From positions 1 through 64,000 of the forward strand of contig DVLT01000008.1 of assembly GCA_018715345.1 (NCBI GenBank): a DNA stretch of 64,000 bases, written 5' to 3'. The position numbers and the translations under genes were made by a program. Source of the stretch: Candidatus Onthocola gallistercoris (GTDB lineage: Bacteria; Bacillota; Clostridia; Lachnospirales; Lachnospiraceae). A model generated the notes under the pieces. It searched no databases and was not told the DNA's origin. It was given only the letters and a program-made list of their open reading frames with translations. Of this stretch, positions 29,677-39,185 are shown piece after piece. The number at the start of each line of letters is the position of its first letter. Position 1 is the first letter of the stretch.

Positions 29677-30443
29677 AATTACGGATCGACAATGTCCGGA
29701 AGGTATATAATACCCGGAACGGCGAGATGATCGCTCTGAACGGGGTAAGCCTTGATATCAAAGAAAATGAATTTATCTGTGTGGTAGGTCCGTCGGGATG
29801 CGGGAAATCCACCTTGTTGAATATCATAGCCGGTCTTTCCGAGCCCACGTCCGGTAAAGTTTACTGTGATGGTAAAGAAGTTGTGGGAACCGGTACAGAA
29901 CGAGGCGTTGTTTTCCAGCAATATGCTCTGTTCCCCTGGATGACAGTGAAGAAAAATGTTATGTTTGGCCTGAACTTAAAAGGCATCAAAGGTCAGGAAG
30001 CAGAAGATATTGCCATGAAATATATCAAAATGGTCCAGTTGGAAGATTTTGTGGATCATTATCCGAAAGAACTTTCCGGAGGTATGAAACAACGTGTGGC
30101 TATTGCGAGAGCCTATGCGGTCAATCCTTCTGTACTTCTGATGGACGAGCCCTTCGGAGCTCTGGATGCTCAGACGAGGACTCAGCTTCAGACAGAATTG
30201 CTGGAAACATGGGAAAAAGAGAGAAAGACCTGCTTTTTCATCACTCATGATGTGGAAGAAGCGATCATCCTGGCGCAGAAGGTTATCATCATGAGCGCCA
30301 GACCGGGACGTATCAAAGATATTGTGGATATCAATATTCCGTATCCGCGTACACAGGAAACCAAAATGACGCCGGAATTTCTTGAGCTGAAGAACCATAT
30401 TTGGAGTCAGGTATATCAGGAATATCTGGAAGTCAGAAAATAA
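29652..30443 (+). CDS. ABC transporter ATP-binding protein (SsuB/TauB type)
   Basis: VVGPSGCGKSTLLNIIAGL Walker A, LSGGMKQRVAIARA signature. Confidence 0.95.
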   Translation: MAGETRNIKLRIDNVRKVYNTRNGEMIALNGVSLDIKENEFICVVGPSGCGKSTLLNIIAGLSEPTSGKVYCDGKEVVGTGTERGVVFQQYALFPWMTVKKNVMFGLNLKGIKGQEAEDIAMKYIKMVQLEDFVDHYPKELSGGMKQRVAIARAYAVNPSVLLMDEPFGALDAQTRTQLQTELLETWEKERKTCFFITHDVEEAIILAQKVIIMSARPGRIKDIVDINIPYPRTQETKMTPEFLELKNHIWSQVYQEYLEVRK

Positions 30444-30531
30444 TGCCTATGGGGCTGGATTTGCCGGTCCACAACCGGAAAACGGGAATGCCCAAGGTGT
30501 ATAAAAAACATATCAAAGGGAGGAAAAGGAT

Positions 30532-31605
30532 ATGAAATTGAGAAAATTGGTCAGCGCCGTTTTGGCGGCAACGATGACAGCGGCTCTGGTAGTTGGCTGC
30601 TCCAGCGGTTCAGGAGAGACAACGGCAAGCACCACTGCTGCAACAGACACGGCGGCAGCAGGTGAGGAAACCACAGCTTCCGTTGAACCGGTGACAGTCA
30701 ATGTGGCTTATATGCCCAACTATGGTTCATTGTGGGCCATTGAAAATGCCATCGCTCAGGGCTATATGGAAGAGGAAGGTATTACGGTCAATCTGACAGA
30801 GTTCCAGGATGGCCCGACGATCATTGCGGCTATGGAATCCGGAAGTATTGATGTGGGATACATTGGCCAGGGCGCTCACAAACTTTGTATCGAAGGGCAG
30901 GCGACTATTTTTGCTCTGTCCCATATATCCAATGGTGACGCGGTTATCGGCGGAGAGGGCATCACATCCATCGAAGATCTGGCAGGAAAACAGGTGGCAT
31001 ATTCTTCCGGAAGTTCCAGTGAAGATATCCTTGTTAAAACACTTTCATCTGCCGGCATGACAATGGATGACATCACACCGGTGGATATGGACGCATCTGC
31101 CATCGTTACAGCTATGCTTTCCGGCGGTGTTGACGCATGTGCCACATGGTCACCCAACAGTTTGACGATCCTTGATCAGGATCCTAATGCGACGAAACTT
31201 GCTGACAATCTGACATTCAAAGACGATACCATTTCTCTTGCCAGCTGGATCGCAATGCCGGAATATGCGGAAGAGAACAGAGATGTTCTTGTGAGATTTA
31301 CTCGCGCGCTGTTCAAAGCTATGGATTATGCTGCTGATGAGCATCAGCAGGAAACAGCTGAATTGGTGGCTACCCGTACAGCTACAGATGTGGACTCCGC
31401 ATACAATCAGAGAGGCGATGCTGAATGGCTGACCGGAAAAGAAGTAGCTGAAGGCGCTGCTGATGGTACAGTAGAAGGTTACTACGAACTTCAGAAACAG
31501 AATCTGATCGATGCGGGAAGCGTGACTCTGGATGAGGGTGAAGAAGCGCCGGCAGTATCCGACTATGTTATGTTAGACCTTATGATAGAGGCTGGAGACT
31601 ATTAA
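30532..31605 (+). CDS. ABC transporter substrate-binding lipoprotein (SsuA/NMT1-like)
   Basis: lipobox LVVGC, periplasmic-binding fold ESGSIDVGYIGQGAH. Confidence 0.88.
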   Translation: MKLRKLVSAVLAATMTAALVVGCSSGSGETTASTTAATDTAAAGEETTASVEPVTVNVAYMPNYGSLWAIENAIAQGYMEEEGITVNLTEFQDGPTIIAAMESGSIDVGYIGQGAHKLCIEGQATIFALSHISNGDAVIGGEGITSIEDLAGKQVAYSSGSSSEDILVKTLSSAGMTMDDITPVDMDASAIVTAMLSGGVDACATWSPNSLTILDQDPNATKLADNLTFKDDTISLASWIAMPEYAEENRDVLVRFTRALFKAMDYAADEHQQETAELVATRTATDVDSAYNQRGDAEWLTGKEVAEGAADGTVEGYYELQKQNLIDAGSVTLDEGEEAPAVSDYVMLDLMIEAGDY

Positions 31606-31624
31606 TAGAGACAAAACATATAGG

Positions 31625-31652
31625 CAGGGCTGCTTTCTTGCAGCCCTGTTTT
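31625..31652 (+). terminator. intrinsic terminator/attenuator after substrate-binding protein gene
   Basis: CAGGGCTGC-TTTCTT-GCAGCCCTG followed by TTTTC. Confidence 0.7.
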
Positions 31653-31680
31653 CACAATAAAGATTTGTGGAGGTACAGAT

Positions 31681-32502
31681 ATGAAACATGATTACTATTA
31701 TTACAATAAAGAGGAAATGCTGCGGGCTCCGAAGATCCCTCTTATTGTTATGAAGGATAATCCGGAAGTTTTTGAAGATATGGCCCGGGAGATGGCAGAT
31801 ACGATCAAGGATAAGAACAGCAGAGGTGAAACCACCGTTTTCATTTGCCCTGTCGGACCAGTTGGTCAGTATCCGTATTTTGTGGATATGGTGAATAATG
31901 AAAATATCAGTTTAAAAAATGCTTGGTTCATCAATATGGATGAATATCTGACAGATGATAAAAAATGGATTCCGAAGGAAGAATCTTTAAGTTTTCGCGG
32001 ATTTATGGAGCGGAATGTCTATTCCAAGATCCGTCCGGAATTGGTCATGCCTCCAGAACAGAGGATTTTTCCGGACCCGGATGATCTGGGCCATATTGGC
32101 AAAGTGATCGAAGAGCTGGGAGGCGTGGATATCTGCTTCGGCGGGATCGGGATCAATGGCCATGTGGCGTTTAATGAGGCAGATGATTCCCTGTCCAATG
32201 AAGCATTCTTGGCGCAGCATACACGGGTATTGGAGATTTCCAAAGAGACGCGGGCGGTCAATTCCATTGGTGATCTGAATGGCGCTCTGGATGACATGCC
32301 GAAATATTGCATCACCATCGGCATCAACGAAATCGCCCATGCGAGAAAGATACGGCTGGGAGTTTTCAGAGATTGGCACAGGAGTGTGGTCAGACATGCG
32401 GCATACGGTGAACCTTCTTCCCATTTCCCGGTCACACTTTTACAGGATCATCCGGATATCAGTATCCGTATGACAGAATTTGTGGCAAATCTTCCAGAAT
32501 AA
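31681..32502 (+). CDS. NagB-like glucosamine-6-phosphate deaminase/isomerase family protein
   Basis: FINMDEYL, GGIGINGHVAFNEAD. Confidence 0.85.
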   Translation: MKHDYYYYNKEEMLRAPKIPLIVMKDNPEVFEDMAREMADTIKDKNSRGETTVFICPVGPVGQYPYFVDMVNNENISLKNAWFINMDEYLTDDKKWIPKEESLSFRGFMERNVYSKIRPELVMPPEQRIFPDPDDLGHIGKVIEELGGVDICFGGIGINGHVAFNEADDSLSNEAFLAQHTRVLEISKETRAVNSIGDLNGALDDMPKYCITIGINEIAHARKIRLGVFRDWHRSVVRHAAYGEPSSHFPVTLLQDHPDISIRMTEFVANLPE

Positions 32503-32515
32503 GGAGAACAAGGCT

Positions 32516-33667
32516 ATGGAGAAATATTATATTAAAGGCGGCAGCGTCTATATGGATGGTCGGTTCTGTGACCGGACGATCGCCATGGAGGATGGGCATA
32601 TATTTGTTCTTCCAAAAGACTTTGAGCCGGGCGGAGACGCCCAGGTCTACAACGCATCCGGATGCCATGTGGTTCCCGGATTTATCGATGTCCATACCCA
32701 TGGAGCAGTGGGAGTGGATGTGAATGCGGCATCGGCAGAGGATTTGGAAAAAATCTGCCAGTTTATGGCCGGGAATGGTACTACTTCCTGGCTTTGTTCC
32801 GTGCTGACAGACACAAGGGAACAGACACTGGCATGTATCGATGCCTTTAATGAACATGAAAAGATGGATCAGCAAGGCGCCCATCTGCTGGGGATCCATC
32901 TGGAGGGACCGTTTCTTGCATCTGAATTTAAGGGCGCCATGCCGGAATATCTCCTTCAAAAAGCCAACATGCCCCTGCTGGCTGAGTATCAGGAAAGGGC
33001 AAAGGGGAATATCCGATATATCACCGTTTCACCGGAAGTGGAAGGCATTGTGGAAGCCATACCGGATATCCGTAAGATGGGTATAAAGGTGGCCATCGGT
33101 CATTCGGGGGCAGACTACGAAACAAGTATGAAGGCCATAGAAAACGGGGCCGTCTGCTGCACCCATACTTTCAATGCCATGAAACTGCTGCACCAGCATT
33201 TCCCGGCTATCATGGGAGCCGCTTTGGAATCGGATATTTACTGCGAGGCCATATGCGACGGGCGGCATCTGCACCCGGGAGTTGTTCGCCTTTTGCTGAA
33301 AACAAAGGGATTGGATAAAGTGGTGGCCATCACAGATTCCATCATGGCAGCCGGACTTCCCGATGGACAGTATAAACTGGGTGTCAACGACGTGGTCGTT
33401 GTGGACGGAGATGCCAAGTTGGCGGATACAGGTGTGCGCGCCGGCAGTACGTTGACACAGAACACAGCGCTTTTGAATCTGCTCCGGTTTACAGGCAGAG
33501 ACTTAAACCAGATCCTGCCTTTGCTGACGGAAAATCCTGCAAAGATGCTGGGGATCTATGATAAAAAAGGATCCATTGCCGATGGTAAAGATGCGGATAT
33601 CGTGATCCTGGATCAGGAAAATGAAATAAAGGATGTCTTTGTTTCCGGAAAGTTGATCCGGCGCTAA
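32516..33667 (+). CDS. nagA: N-acetylglucosamine-6-phosphate deacetylase family protein
   Basis: PGFIDVHTHGAVGVD, LGIHLEGPFL, THTFNAM, TDSIMAAGLPDGQY. Confidence 0.9.
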   Translation: MEKYYIKGGSVYMDGRFCDRTIAMEDGHIFVLPKDFEPGGDAQVYNASGCHVVPGFIDVHTHGAVGVDVNAASAEDLEKICQFMAGNGTTSWLCSVLTDTREQTLACIDAFNEHEKMDQQGAHLLGIHLEGPFLASEFKGAMPEYLLQKANMPLLAEYQERAKGNIRYITVSPEVEGIVEAIPDIRKMGIKVAIGHSGADYETSMKAIENGAVCCTHTFNAMKLLHQHFPAIMGAALESDIYCEAICDGRHLHPGVVRLLLKTKGLDKVVAITDSIMAAGLPDGQYKLGVNDVVVVDGDAKLADTGVRAGSTLTQNTALLNLLRFTGRDLNQILPLLTENPAKMLGIYDKKGSIADGKDADIVILDQENEIKDVFVSGKLIRR

Positions 33668-33749
33668 AAGCTATAAACGGGATTTGGGTGGTATACAAAG
33701 ACCACGCGGGATGCTAAAATAGGCCTGATAACAAAGGGGGAAATGATGT

Positions 33750-35243
33750 ATGCTTATCATATTAACATGTTGTCTTGTTATGGCATCCATACTGATCCTG
33801 TGCGTAAAAAGAAGCAAGGAATCTTTTTATCTATGCGGCCTGTCCCTAAGCCTGATGCTGGAAATCTGCGGCGTGATGATCTTTATCGCGAAAAAAGGCG
33901 GTATATCTCAGGAAGTGGTCCAGTTCCTCTATTTCTCACGAAGCATCCAGCAAAAGGTCCAGTACTTCCTGATCACATTTAACCAGATGGGATATCTGGT
34001 GGCCTTGGGAAGGATATTATTTCCATATTTTCTCATACAGTTGGCGCTTCATTATACAATGATACCATTTCTGAGAAAAAATGTCCGTATAAGCAGAATG
34101 GCAACTGCATTTCCGGTCTTGATGCTGATCGTGTATTGGCCTGGGATCTATCGGAGTATCACGGAACATTACCTCCAGCTTCAAAAGATCATTGCGGATG
34201 TGACGCTGGTTGTCCTGACCTTGTATATGGTCACAGCAATGGCGCTGCTCTTTTACGAATATCTGTCCATCAGCATGCGTTTTTGCAAACGGCAGTTCAG
34301 TTTGATCGCAATATGTCTCGTATCCATGACAGGCATTTATTGTTTGTACTATCAGCAGGATCCGGGACAGGTATATCATTTCTACAGTTATACATATGCG
34401 TGGAACCGGGGGATCGGTTATCTCCAAGTGAATCCTTCCTTCGGCAGTTATGTGATGCTGGTGGTCATCAGTGTGATCTGCTGTATCTTGGGATTCGTGA
34501 GTATTTTCCGTTACACTCAGGAAAATATCATGGAAAACCGGGAAGAAGTGGTCATGGAACGTAAATTTGACACAGCCCGGGTTGGAGCGTCCATGTTTGT
34601 CCATAGCATGAAAAACCAACTTCTGTCCAGCAAAGTTATTTTTAAACGGATCGACCAGCTTTATGAGAATCCGGAGCTGGATAAGGACAAGCTGAAAGAA
34701 TATGTGGATGCGCTGGAAGATCTGAACGGGGCCTTATTGGGGCGGATGGAAGAATTGTACAGTTTTGTCAAGACCAATTCCATCTATATCGTACCCGTCA
34801 CGTTGAAGGATATCGCCGAATGTACTTTAGAGCGGTTTCATGAAAAGTATCCCGATGTACAGGTGCATGTGGATGTGAATGAGGAGACGGAGATCCTGGC
34901 AGACAAGATCCACTTCAGTGAAGCGCTGTATAATCTGCTGATCAATGCCCAGGACGCGGTGGTGGCCGCCGGGCGGGAGCAGGATGGACAAGTATCCTTG
35001 ATTTCCCACAATGAGCGGTTATATACGGTGCTGGAAGTGAAGGACAACGGAAATGGCATGACAAAAACGCAGAGGAAAAAGATTTTTGAGCCCTTTTATT
35101 CAAGTAAAAATTCAAATTTCAACTGGGGCATGGGGCTGTACTATGTTCGCGAAATTGTGAAAAGCCACCTGGGTTCTATCCGGGTAGAAAGTAAGGAAGG
35201 TGTGGGAAGCAGCTTTTTTATACTGCTGCCCAAATATCAATAG
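33750..35243 (+). CDS. membrane sensor histidine kinase
   Basis: N-terminal TM segments; HATPase motifs NLLINAQDAV and VKDNGNGM. Confidence 0.9.
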   Translation: MLIILTCCLVMASILILCVKRSKESFYLCGLSLSLMLEICGVMIFIAKKGGISQEVVQFLYFSRSIQQKVQYFLITFNQMGYLVALGRILFPYFLIQLALHYTMIPFLRKNVRISRMATAFPVLMLIVYWPGIYRSITEHYLQLQKIIADVTLVVLTLYMVTAMALLFYEYLSISMRFCKRQFSLIAICLVSMTGIYCLYYQQDPGQVYHFYSYTYAWNRGIGYLQVNPSFGSYVMLVVISVICCILGFVSIFRYTQENIMENREEVVMERKFDTARVGASMFVHSMKNQLLSSKVIFKRIDQLYENPELDKDKLKEYVDALEDLNGALLGRMEELYSFVKTNSIYIVPVTLKDIAECTLERFHEKYPDVQVHVDVNEETEILADKIHFSEALYNLLINAQDAVVAAGREQDGQVSLISHNERLYTVLEVKDNGNGMTKTQRKKIFEPFYSSKNSNFNWGMGLYYVREIVKSHLGSIRVESKEGVGSSFFILLPKYQ

Positions 35244-35246
35244 AAG

Positions 35247-35930
35247 GTGCATAGCATGGAGAAGAAAATCAGAATCATGATAGCAGATGATTTCCCGTTG
35301 TTGAGGGAGGACTTGACAGAGCTGATCAATGGTCAGCCGGACATGGAAGTTGTGGGAACGGCAGCCAGCGGCAATGAGATCATTGAACTGGCCAGACATA
35401 CGGTTTATGATCTGATCTTGATGGATATCGAGATGGAACAGATGAATTCGGGGATTTTGGCCACGGAAGCCATACGGGAGGAAAACCCGGAAGCGGGTAT
35501 CATTTTTCTGACGGCTCATGAGACCCGGGAAATGATCGTCACTGCCATGGGCGCTGGAGCGATGGATTATCTGGTAAAGGGCAGCGATGATGATCAGATC
35601 TTATATCATATTCATTGCGCTTATGACGGACATCCGGCCATGCAGACCCGGATACACGAAACGATCATGCAGGAATACGCCCGTCTCCAGAAAAGCGAAC
35701 GGAGTTTACTTTATTTTATAAACAATATATCCCGACTGACTGCGGCAGAGCGGGAGCTGATCAAGCTCTTGCTCCAGGGACATAAAGTCAGCGAGATTGC
35801 CAGGATACGTTGTGTGGAAGTCAGCACAGTCAAGACACAGATCAAAGGGCTGCTGCGCAAGTTTGGCTGCAGCCGTACAAAGGAGATCGTAAAAACGATA
35901 CGTGAACTGGGTGTGGAGCATTTGTTTTAA
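35247..35930 (+). CDS. LuxR/NarL-type response regulator
   Basis: receiver domain (MIADDFPLLREDL, DLILMDIEM) plus C-terminal HTH. Confidence 0.9.
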   Translation: MHSMEKKIRIMIADDFPLLREDLTELINGQPDMEVVGTAASGNEIIELARHTVYDLILMDIEMEQMNSGILATEAIREENPEAGIIFLTAHETREMIVTAMGAGAMDYLVKGSDDDQILYHIHCAYDGHPAMQTRIHETIMQEYARLQKSERSLLYFINNISRLTAAERELIKLLLQGHKVSEIARIRCVEVSTVKTQIKGLLRKFGCSRTKEIVKTIRELGVEHLF

Positions 35931-35977
35931 ACACAGGCGGGGAGACTTCCAGGCAAAATCGGTGTAGGAAAGGAACA

Positions 35978-37150
35978 ATGACCATGGGTGATAATTTATT
36001 GATTGTACATGGCGGCGGACCAACGGCGGTGATCAACGCTTCGCTTTACGGTGTGATGCGGGAAGCGCTGAAGCATCCGGAACTGTCCCATATATATGGT
36101 GCCAGGAACGGCACCGGCGGATTGTTAAAAGAAGATTTTATAGAACTGAAGGATGTACCGGAGGAAAAACTGGAGCTGCTCCTTCAAACGCCCGGAAGCG
36201 CCATCGGCACTTCCAGGGATGCTTTGGAACAGGAAGAGTATGACAGGATGACAGAAATACTGGAAAAGCACCAGATCCGTTACGTACTCTTGAATGGGGG
36301 AAACGGCACCATGGACACCTGCGGAAAACTGTCCAAGGCCTGTCAGGCCAAAGGGCTGGATGTATGCGTGATGGGTATTCCCAAAACCATGGATAATGAT
36401 CTGGCCATTACGGATCACAGTCCTGGATTTGGAAGCGCGGCCCGTTTTATCGCCCAAAGTGTGAAGGAAGTCTGCGTGGATGTGAAAGGCCTTCCTATTC
36501 ACGTTGTCGTGGTGGAAGCTTCCGGACGGAATGCAGGCTGGATCACCGCAGCCTCGGCGTTGGCGGCGGATGAAGACGGCATCGGGCCGGATCTGATCTA
36601 TCTGCCGGAACGGCCCTTTGATGAGGACAAGTTCATCGAGGATGTGAAAAAGCTTCTGAAAAAGAAATCGGGTATCGTGGTGGTTGCCAGCGAAGGGCTG
36701 ACCGATAAAGATGGGAAACCCATTGTCAAACCCATATTTAAAACAGAACGGGCCACCTATTTCGGAGATGTGAGTTCCCATCTGGCCAATCTGGTGGTGG
36801 ATCGTCTGGGCTATAAGGCCAGGGGCGAGAAGCCGGGACTGATCGGCCGGGCCTCCATCAGTCTGCAAAGTAGTGTGGACAGGGAAGAAGCGGTCCTTGC
36901 CGGTGAAACCGCCTGTAAGGCAGTCCTTGCCGGTGAAACCGGAAAGATGGTGGGATTCAAGCGGGAATCCACAGATCCTTACCGGATCATCCCCATACTC
37001 ATCGACATCGATGAAGTGATGATGTATGAAAAGACCATGCCGGATGAATATATCAACGAAGAAGGCAATGGTGTGACAGAAAGCTTTAAAGAATGGTGCC
37101 GGCCGCTGATCGGCGGCGGACTGCCAAAAATGATTTCACTGAATGATTAG
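35978..37150 (+). CDS. 6-phosphofructokinase family protein (phosphoryl donor uncertain)
   Basis: GGPTAVINASL, LLNGGNGTMDT, GIPKTMDNDLAITDHSPGFGSAARF. Confidence 0.88.
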   Translation: MTMGDNLLIVHGGGPTAVINASLYGVMREALKHPELSHIYGARNGTGGLLKEDFIELKDVPEEKLELLLQTPGSAIGTSRDALEQEEYDRMTEILEKHQIRYVLLNGGNGTMDTCGKLSKACQAKGLDVCVMGIPKTMDNDLAITDHSPGFGSAARFIAQSVKEVCVDVKGLPIHVVVVEASGRNAGWITAASALAADEDGIGPDLIYLPERPFDEDKFIEDVKKLLKKKSGIVVVASEGLTDKDGKPIVKPIFKTERATYFGDVSSHLANLVVDRLGYKARGEKPGLIGRASISLQSSVDREEAVLAGETACKAVLAGETGKMVGFKRESTDPYRIIPILIDIDEVMMYEKTMPDEYINEEGNGVTESFKEWCRPLIGGGLPKMISLND

Positions 37151-37161
37151 GAGGAAAAACT

Positions 37162-38316
37162 ATGTTAGTACCTATGAGAGCGATTCTTGACGCTGCGGAT
37201 AAAAATGATTATGCCCAGGGCGCCTTTAATGTGAACGCAGTCTGCCAGGCAAAAGCGGTCATCAATGTGCATGAGATGTTCAGAAGCCCGGCTATTCTCC
37301 AGGGAGCCGATCTGGCCAACGGATTTATGGGCGGACGGACAGATTTTATGAATGCCACATTGGAGGACAAAAAAGCGGGCGCCAGGAACATTGCGGCGGC
37401 TGTAAAGAAATACGGAGTGGACAGTCCCATCCCGGTGGCGTTACATCTGGATCATGGAAAAGATTTTGATTCCTGTGTGGCAGCCATTGAAGGCGGCTAT
37501 ACAAGCGTTATGATCGATGGCAGTTCCCTTCCCTTCGATGAAAATGTGGAACTGACCCGGGAAGTTGTAAAATATGCCCATAAGCTGGGTGTCACAGTGG
37601 AAGGCGAACTGGGTGTGCTCGCCGGAGTGGAGGACCATGTATTTTCCGCAGACAGCACTTACACCAATCCGTTGAGCGCCATTGAATTTTTCAGAAAGAC
37701 AAAAGTGGATGCCCTGGCCATCAGCTACGGTACCATGCATGGCGCCAACAAAGGTAAAAATGCGGTGATCCGTAAAGAGATCGCCATTGCCATCAAAGAG
37801 TGCATGCGTCATGAAGGCATTGAAGGTTATCTGGTAAGCCATGGTTCTTCCACAGTTCCCCAGTATATTGTGGAAGAGATCAATGCACTGGGCGGTGAAC
37901 TGACCAATACATATGGCATTGACGCCAACCAGCTGATCGAAGCCGGACATTGCGGCATCAACAAGATCAATGTGGATACGGATATCCGTTTGGCAGTGAC
38001 ACGGAATATGAAAGAACTGTTCGCGAAGGACAAAGCCCTCAGAAACAGCGCTTCTGTAGGTCCGATCTATGAACTGCTGGAGAAAAATAAATCGGCCTTT
38101 GATCCGCGGGTATTTATCACGCCGATCATGGATACGGTCATGTACGGCAATGTGCCGGATGAAGATGTGGCACGGATCTGCAAATGCATCGAGGACGGCG
38201 TGAAAGAAGTTGTGGGAACACTGATCGTGAAATTCGGCAGCTATGGAAAAGCGCCGAAAGTAGAGAGAGTGACCTTGGAAGAGATGGCTGACCGTTATAA
38301 GAAGAACGGTATCTGA
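37162..38316 (+). CDS. class II fructose-bisphosphate aldolase family protein
   Basis: GAFNVNAVCQAKAV, LHLDHGKDFDSC, MIDGSSLPFDENV, VSHGSSTVPQ. Confidence 0.88.
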   Translation: MLVPMRAILDAADKNDYAQGAFNVNAVCQAKAVINVHEMFRSPAILQGADLANGFMGGRTDFMNATLEDKKAGARNIAAAVKKYGVDSPIPVALHLDHGKDFDSCVAAIEGGYTSVMIDGSSLPFDENVELTREVVKYAHKLGVTVEGELGVLAGVEDHVFSADSTYTNPLSAIEFFRKTKVDALAISYGTMHGANKGKNAVIRKEIAIAIKECMRHEGIEGYLVSHGSSTVPQYIVEEINALGGELTNTYGIDANQLIEAGHCGINKINVDTDIRLAVTRNMKELFAKDKALRNSASVGPIYELLEKNKSAFDPRVFITPIMDTVMYGNVPDEDVARICKCIEDGVKEVVGTLIVKFGSYGKAPKVERVTLEEMADRYKKNGI

Positions 38317-38336
38317 TAAAGGAGGTACAGCCAAAG

Positions 38337-39185
38337 ATGAAACATATCTATCTGAATCTGAAACGTTTTGATGTCCCTGTGGAGATGGGCGGAGTCAACC
38401 GTCTGGCTCCTGTGGCAGACTGGGCTGGAAAGATCGTGGAAGAAACCCAGGAAACATTGAAAGTTTACGATCCCTCTGAAGTGGAATTTGCCATGTTCTT
38501 TCCGGAAATCCACATTTTAAATGCAGCAGCGGCTAAAAGCACCGACAGTCCCATACAGGTGGGCTGCCAGGGCGTTTACAGAGAGGATACGGCTGTGGGA
38601 GGTAATTTTGGCGCTTTCACCACCAACCGTCCCGCTTCTTCCATGGCAGCAGCCGGATGTGATGCGGTATTGATCGGCCACTGTGAAGAGAGAAATGATA
38701 AGATGGGCATACTGGCTGAAGCCGGTGTGACAGATACGGATGCGGTAAACCGGATCTTGAACCAGGAAATCCGATGCGCCATCGCAAGGGGTATGAAAGT
38801 GCTTTATTGCATTGGTGAGAAAAGTGAAGAACAGGAACAGTGGCAGGAGGTACTGGGCAAACAGTTGGACATCGGTCTGAAGGATGTGGACACATCCAAA
38901 GTGGTCATTGCCTATGAACCGATCTGGTCCATCGGGCCAGGCAAGACGCCGGCTGGAAAGGATTATATCACCAAGATCGCCCGTTTCGTAAAAGAACGTA
39001 CCGGCGGCATGGACATTGTATACGGCGGCGGCCTGAAACAGGATAATGCAAAGATGCTGGCTTCCATCCCGGAAGTGGACGGCGGTCTGATCGCCCTTAC
39101 CCGTTTCTCGGGTGAGATCGGCTATTATCCGGAAGAATACCTGGAAATCATCAAATTATACATGAATGGGGGAAATGAAAAATGA
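38337..39185 (+). CDS. divergent triose-phosphate isomerase family protein
   Basis: LNLKRF, IGHCEERND, AYEPIWSIGPGKTP, YGGGLKQDN. Confidence 0.85.
   Translation: MKHIYLNLKRFDVPVEMGGVNRLAPVADWAGKIVEETQETLKVYDPSEVEFAMFFPEIHILNAAAAKSTDSPIQVGCQGVYREDTAVGGNFGAFTTNRPASSMAAAGCDAVLIGHCEERNDKMGILAEAGVTDTDAVNRILNQEIRCAIARGMKVLYCIGEKSEEQEQWQEVLGKQLDIGLKDVDTSKVVIAYEPIWSIGPGKTPAGKDYITKIARFVKERTGGMDIVYGGGLKQDNAKMLASIPEVDGGLIALTRFSGEIGYYPEEYLEIIKLYMNGGNEK

Noticed and set aside
37441-38334. 297 aa minus-strand ORF opposite the class II aldolase
   Set aside because: Fully antisense to a confident aldolase gene; His-rich composition typical of antisense translation.
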